In this document: positions 61,360 through 64,000 of the stretch, in pieces
How positions within the stretch are numbered: position 1 is the stretch's first letter
How the letters are laid out: every line of letters starts with the position of its first letter
Origin: Prevotella sp.
GTDB lineage: Bacteria > Bacteroidota > Bacteroidia > Bacteroidales > Bacteroidaceae
Direction of reading: 5' to 3'
Assembly: GCA_016291085.1 (NCBI GenBank)
Contig: JAEEVW010000011.1
Location: 1-64,000 of the forward strand
Length of the DNA stretch: 64,000 nt
Notes under the pieces: generated by a model
Database searches by the model: none
What the model saw: only the letters and a program-made list of their open reading frames with translations
Told to the model about the DNA's origin: nothing
Position numbers and translations under genes: made by a program

Positions 61360-64000
61360 TTATGCGTTATATTCCTGCCAAGACTTTATCTTGATATCGT
61401 TCTGAGAGAGTGCTGTGAAGGCCTCAATATAGGCCTTGGCCAGACGGACGTTGGTCATCAGAGGAATGTTGTGGTCGATAGCGCCACGACGGATGCGGTA
61501 GCCGTTGGTAAGCTCGCGTTTCGTGTGGTTCTTAGGCACGTTGACGATAAGTGCGAACTGGTGCTGGGCAATCATGTCCATGACGTTGTTGTCGCCTTCT
61601 TCGTCGGGCCAGCAGACGGCTGTGGCGGGGACGCCATTATCGTTGAAGAATTTGGCAGTACCACCGGTAGCATAAACCTTATAGCCTTTTTTGACCAGTT
61701 GAAGTGCAGGCTCTAAGAGCGACACCTTACCCTTGGCAGCACCTGACGAAATCAGGATGTTAGAGCCTGCTTCCGGCAGACGGTAGCCAGTAGCAATCAG
61801 GGCATTGAGCATTGCCTCGTTGAGATCGTCGCCCAAGCAACCAACCTCACCGGTTGACGACATGTCGACACCGAGCACGGGATCGGCATTCTGCAGACGT
61901 GCAAACGAGAACTGGCTGGCCTTGACACCAATGCGGTCGATGTCAAACTCACTACTATCTGGACGAGAGTAGGGAGCATCGAGCATGATCTTCGTAGCAG
62001 TCTCGATGAAGTTGCGCTTCAGAATCTTCGATACGAAGGGGAATGAACGCGATGCACGCAGGTTGCACTCGATAACCTTTACCTCGCGGTTCTTAGCCAA
62101 GAACTGAATATTGAATGGTCCGCTGATATTGAGCTCTTTCGCAATCTTACGAGAAATCTTCTTAATCTGACGAATGGTAGAGAAGTAGATGTGCTGAGCG
62201 GGGAACACCATGGTGGCGTCGCCGGAGTGTACACCGGCATACTCTACGTGCTCAGAGATGGCATACTCGACAACCTCGCCCTTATCGGCAACGGCATCGA
62301 ACTCAATCTCCTTAGTCTCGGTCATGAACTTCGATACAACAACGGGGAACTCCTTCGATACCTCGGTAGCCATATTGAGGAAGCGGTGCAGCTCTTCTTC
62401 GTCGTAGCAGACATTCATGGCCGCACCTGAGAGCACGTAGGAAGGACGTACAAGCACGGGATAGCCTACCTCCTCGACGAACTCCTTGACATCGTCGAAC
62501 GAGGTCAGCGCACGCCAACGTGGCTGGTCGATGCCCAGCTTGTCGAGCATGGCGGAGAATTTGTCACGGTTCTCTGCACGGTCGATGTCGACGGGGGAAG
62601 TGCCCAGCACGGGAACACCCTGACGGTGCAGTTTCATGGCGAGGTTGTTTGGAATCTGTCCACCCACGCTGACGATGACACCACGCGGTGACTCGAGGTC
62701 GATGACATCGAGGACTCGTTCGAGTGATAACTCGTCGAAATACAGACGGTCACACATATCGTAGTCAGTAGAAACCGTCTCGGGGTTGTAGTTAATCATG
62801 ATCGACTTGTAACCCAGTTTGCGGGCAGTATTGATGGCATTAACTGAACACCAGTCGAACTCCACAGAGCTACCAATACGATAAGCACCAGAGCCAAGTA
62901 CAATGACTGACTTCTCATTTTTATAATAAGAAATGTCATGTACGGGCGTGTAGGGCTTGCCGTCGGGTGTAGCAAAAGCCGGCGTGTGGGTGTAGGTGAA
63001 ATACAGGTAGTTTGTCAGCTCGGGATGCTCGCTGGCAACGGTGGGGATACGCTTAACAGACGGCATGATACCTTGCTGCTTGCGATACTGGCGAACGGCC
63101 AGATTCTCTTTCTCCATGTTGCCTCCTTGGGGCTTCAGTACGAAGCGGGCAATCTGGAAGTCAGAGAAACCACACTGCTTCACTTCGAGCAGCAACTCGT
63201 TGGGCAGTTCCTCAAGCTTGTTATACTTCTGCAGTTCGTGTTTCAGGTCGACAATATGCTTCAGACGCTCCAAGAACCACTTGTCAATTTTGGTCAATGC
63301 CTCGATGCGGTCAATGGTATAACCCTCCTCCAAAGCCTGTGCGATAGCGAAAATACGCAGGTCGGTGGGGTTGGCCAGTGCGTCATCCAAGTTATCGAAC
63401 TTCGTATGGTCGTTGCCCACGAAACCGTGCATACCTTGTCCGATCATGCGCAGACCCTTCTGGATCATTTCCTCGAACGAGCGTCCGATAGACATGATTT
63501 CACCCACAGACTTCATCGATGAACCGATCTGACGGCTCACGCCTGCAAACTTGGTAAGATCCCAACGTGGAATCTTACAAATCATATAGTCGAGCGATGG
63601 AGCAACGTAGGCTGATGAGGTGGTTCCCATTTCTCCAATCTGATCGAGAGTGTATCCCAAGGCAATCTTTGCAGCAACGAAGGCAAGGGGATAACCCGTT
63701 GCTTTTGAGGCTAATGCAGAGCTTCGGCTCAAGCGAGCGTTGATCTCAATGATACGATAGTCGTTGGTCTCGGCATTAAAGGCAAACTGGATGTTGCATT
63801 CACCGACAATATTCAGATGACGCACGCAGCGGATGGTAATGTCCTGTAGCATTTTTACCTGTTCAGGAGTCAGCGAACAAGTTGGAGCAACGACGATAGA
63901 CTCACCAGTGTGGATGCCCAGCGGGTCGAAGTTCTCCATCGAGGCAACAGTGAAACAGTGGTCGTTGGCATCGCGGATGCACTCGAACTCAATTTCCTTC
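61360..64000 (-). CDS. carB: Carbamoyl-phosphate synthase large subunit (partial, 3' part)
   Basis: Makes carbamoyl phosphate for pyrimidines and arginine. The gene runs off the right edge: about 879 codons are present of the usual roughly 1070. Seen from the edge: ENFDPLGIHTGESIVVAP, the first ATP-grasp site (EINARLSRSSALASKATGYP), the oligomerisation part, the second ATP-grasp (VLVRPSYVLSGAAMNVCY, ECNLRASRSFPFVSK), and the C-terminal methylglyoxal-synthase-like allosteric domain (YATGGTAKFFNDNGV). The Met at 63939 is internal, not a start. Confidence 0.96.
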   Translation of the reverse strand, partial: KEIEFECIRDANDHCFTVASMENFDPLGIHTGESIVVAPTCSLTPEQVKMLQDITIRCVRHLNIVGECNIQFAFNAETNDYRIIEINARLSRSSALASKATGYPLAFVAAKIALGYTLDQIGEMGTTSSAYVAPSLDYMICKIPRWDLTKFAGVSRQIGSSMKSVGEIMSIGRSFEEMIQKGLRMIGQGMHGFVGNDHTKFDNLDDALANPTDLRIFAIAQALEEGYTIDRIEALTKIDKWFLERLKHIVDLKHELQKYNKLEELPNELLLEVKQCGFSDFQIARFVLKPQGGNMEKENLAVRQYRKQQGIMPSVKRIPTVASEHPELTNYLYFTYTHTPAFATPDGKPYTPVHDISYYKNEKSVIVLGSGAYRIGSSVEFDWCSVNAINTARKLGYKSIMINYNPETVSTDYDMCDRLYFDELSLERVLDVIDLESPRGVIVSVGGQIPNNLAMKLHRQGVPVLGTSPVDIDRAENRDKFSAMLDKLGIDQPRWRALTSFDDVKEFVEEVGYPVLVRPSYVLSGAAMNVCYDEEELHRFLNMATEVSKEFPVVVSKFMTETKEIEFDAVADKGEVVEYAISEHVEYAGVHSGDATMVFPAQHIYFSTIRQIKKISRKIAKELNISGPFNIQFLAKNREVKVIECNLRASRSFPFVSKILKRNFIETATKIMLDAPYSRPDSSEFDIDRIGVKASQFSFARLQNADPVLGVDMSSTGEVGCLGDDLNEAMLNALIATGYRLPEAGSNILISSGAAKGKVSLLEPALQLVKKGYKVYATGGTAKFFNDNGVPATAVCWPDEEGDNNVMDMIAQHQFALIVNVPKNHTKRELTNGYRIRRGAIDHNIPLMTNVRLAKAYIEAFTALSQNDIKIKSWQEYNA

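Overview
The window looks like a chromosome segment from a Prevotella-like member of the Bacteroidales. Three things point there. Promoters are of the Bacteroidetes type (TTTG, about 20 bases, TAnnTTTG) and recur on both strands. Many proteins belong to families largely confined to this phylum (DUF3943, DUF4421, DUF4494, DUF5687, DUF6078, BT4734/VirE). The ATP synthase operon has the Bacteroidetes order: beta, epsilon, a small membrane protein, a, c, b, delta, alpha, gamma. No rRNA, tRNA or CRISPR array was recognised.

Layout. 0-9.3 kb: an RND efflux pump with its outer-membrane lipoprotein channel, phosphofructokinase and two outer-membrane proteins. 9.4-13.8 kb (minus): serine synthesis (serC-serA), a DbpA-type RNA helicase, an OmpH/Skp-like lipoprotein and a small membrane protein. 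13.9-23.7 kb: pepD, rlmH, a DUF5687-LolA-FtsK minus-strand cluster, then an overlapping exonuclease-RlmI-TilS operon. 23.8-26.5 kb: a strongly expressed pyruvate phosphate dikinase (ppdK).

26.5-33.2 kb is best read as an old integrated island. It starts at the 3' end of ppdK and finishes at a second, diverged copy of the last 13 ppdK codons plus its trailer and terminator. It holds a decayed tyrosine recombinase, a helically phased heptamer array, and a sugar payload: an acetyltransferase, a 52-residue membrane peptide, GH43, a RhaM-type mutarotase, a GH29 fucosidase and an AraC regulator. 33.2-41.6 kb is a second accessory block. It contains a collapsed VirE-like gene, a four-copy 22-bp palindromic array, a DUF6078 gene, an apparently complete transcription unit for an unrecognised structured RNA, and a cytosine methyltransferase-McrB-LlaJI-type restriction operon.

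42-53 kb: a chimeric free-methionine-sulfoxide reductase, a YARHG protein, mannonate dehydratase, an aminotransferase with a LolC/E-type permease, a transmembrane pseudokinase operon, an EFR1 ferredoxin, an RNA methyltransferase and an amino-acid:cation symporter. 53.1-60.5 kb: the complete F-type ATP synthase operon. 60.5-64 kb: an exported flavodoxin and the 3' part of carB, which runs off the right edge.

Two themes recur. First, simple or palindromic intergenic-type repeats lie between genes and also in frame inside several proteins (helicase, VirE relic, sulfoxide reductase, EFR1 ferredoxin, a signal peptide). Second, three genes have full promoters whose -7 box ends only 5-8 bases before the start codon, which implies leaderless or nearly leaderless mRNAs. 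All product calls are from reading the translations; no database search was run.
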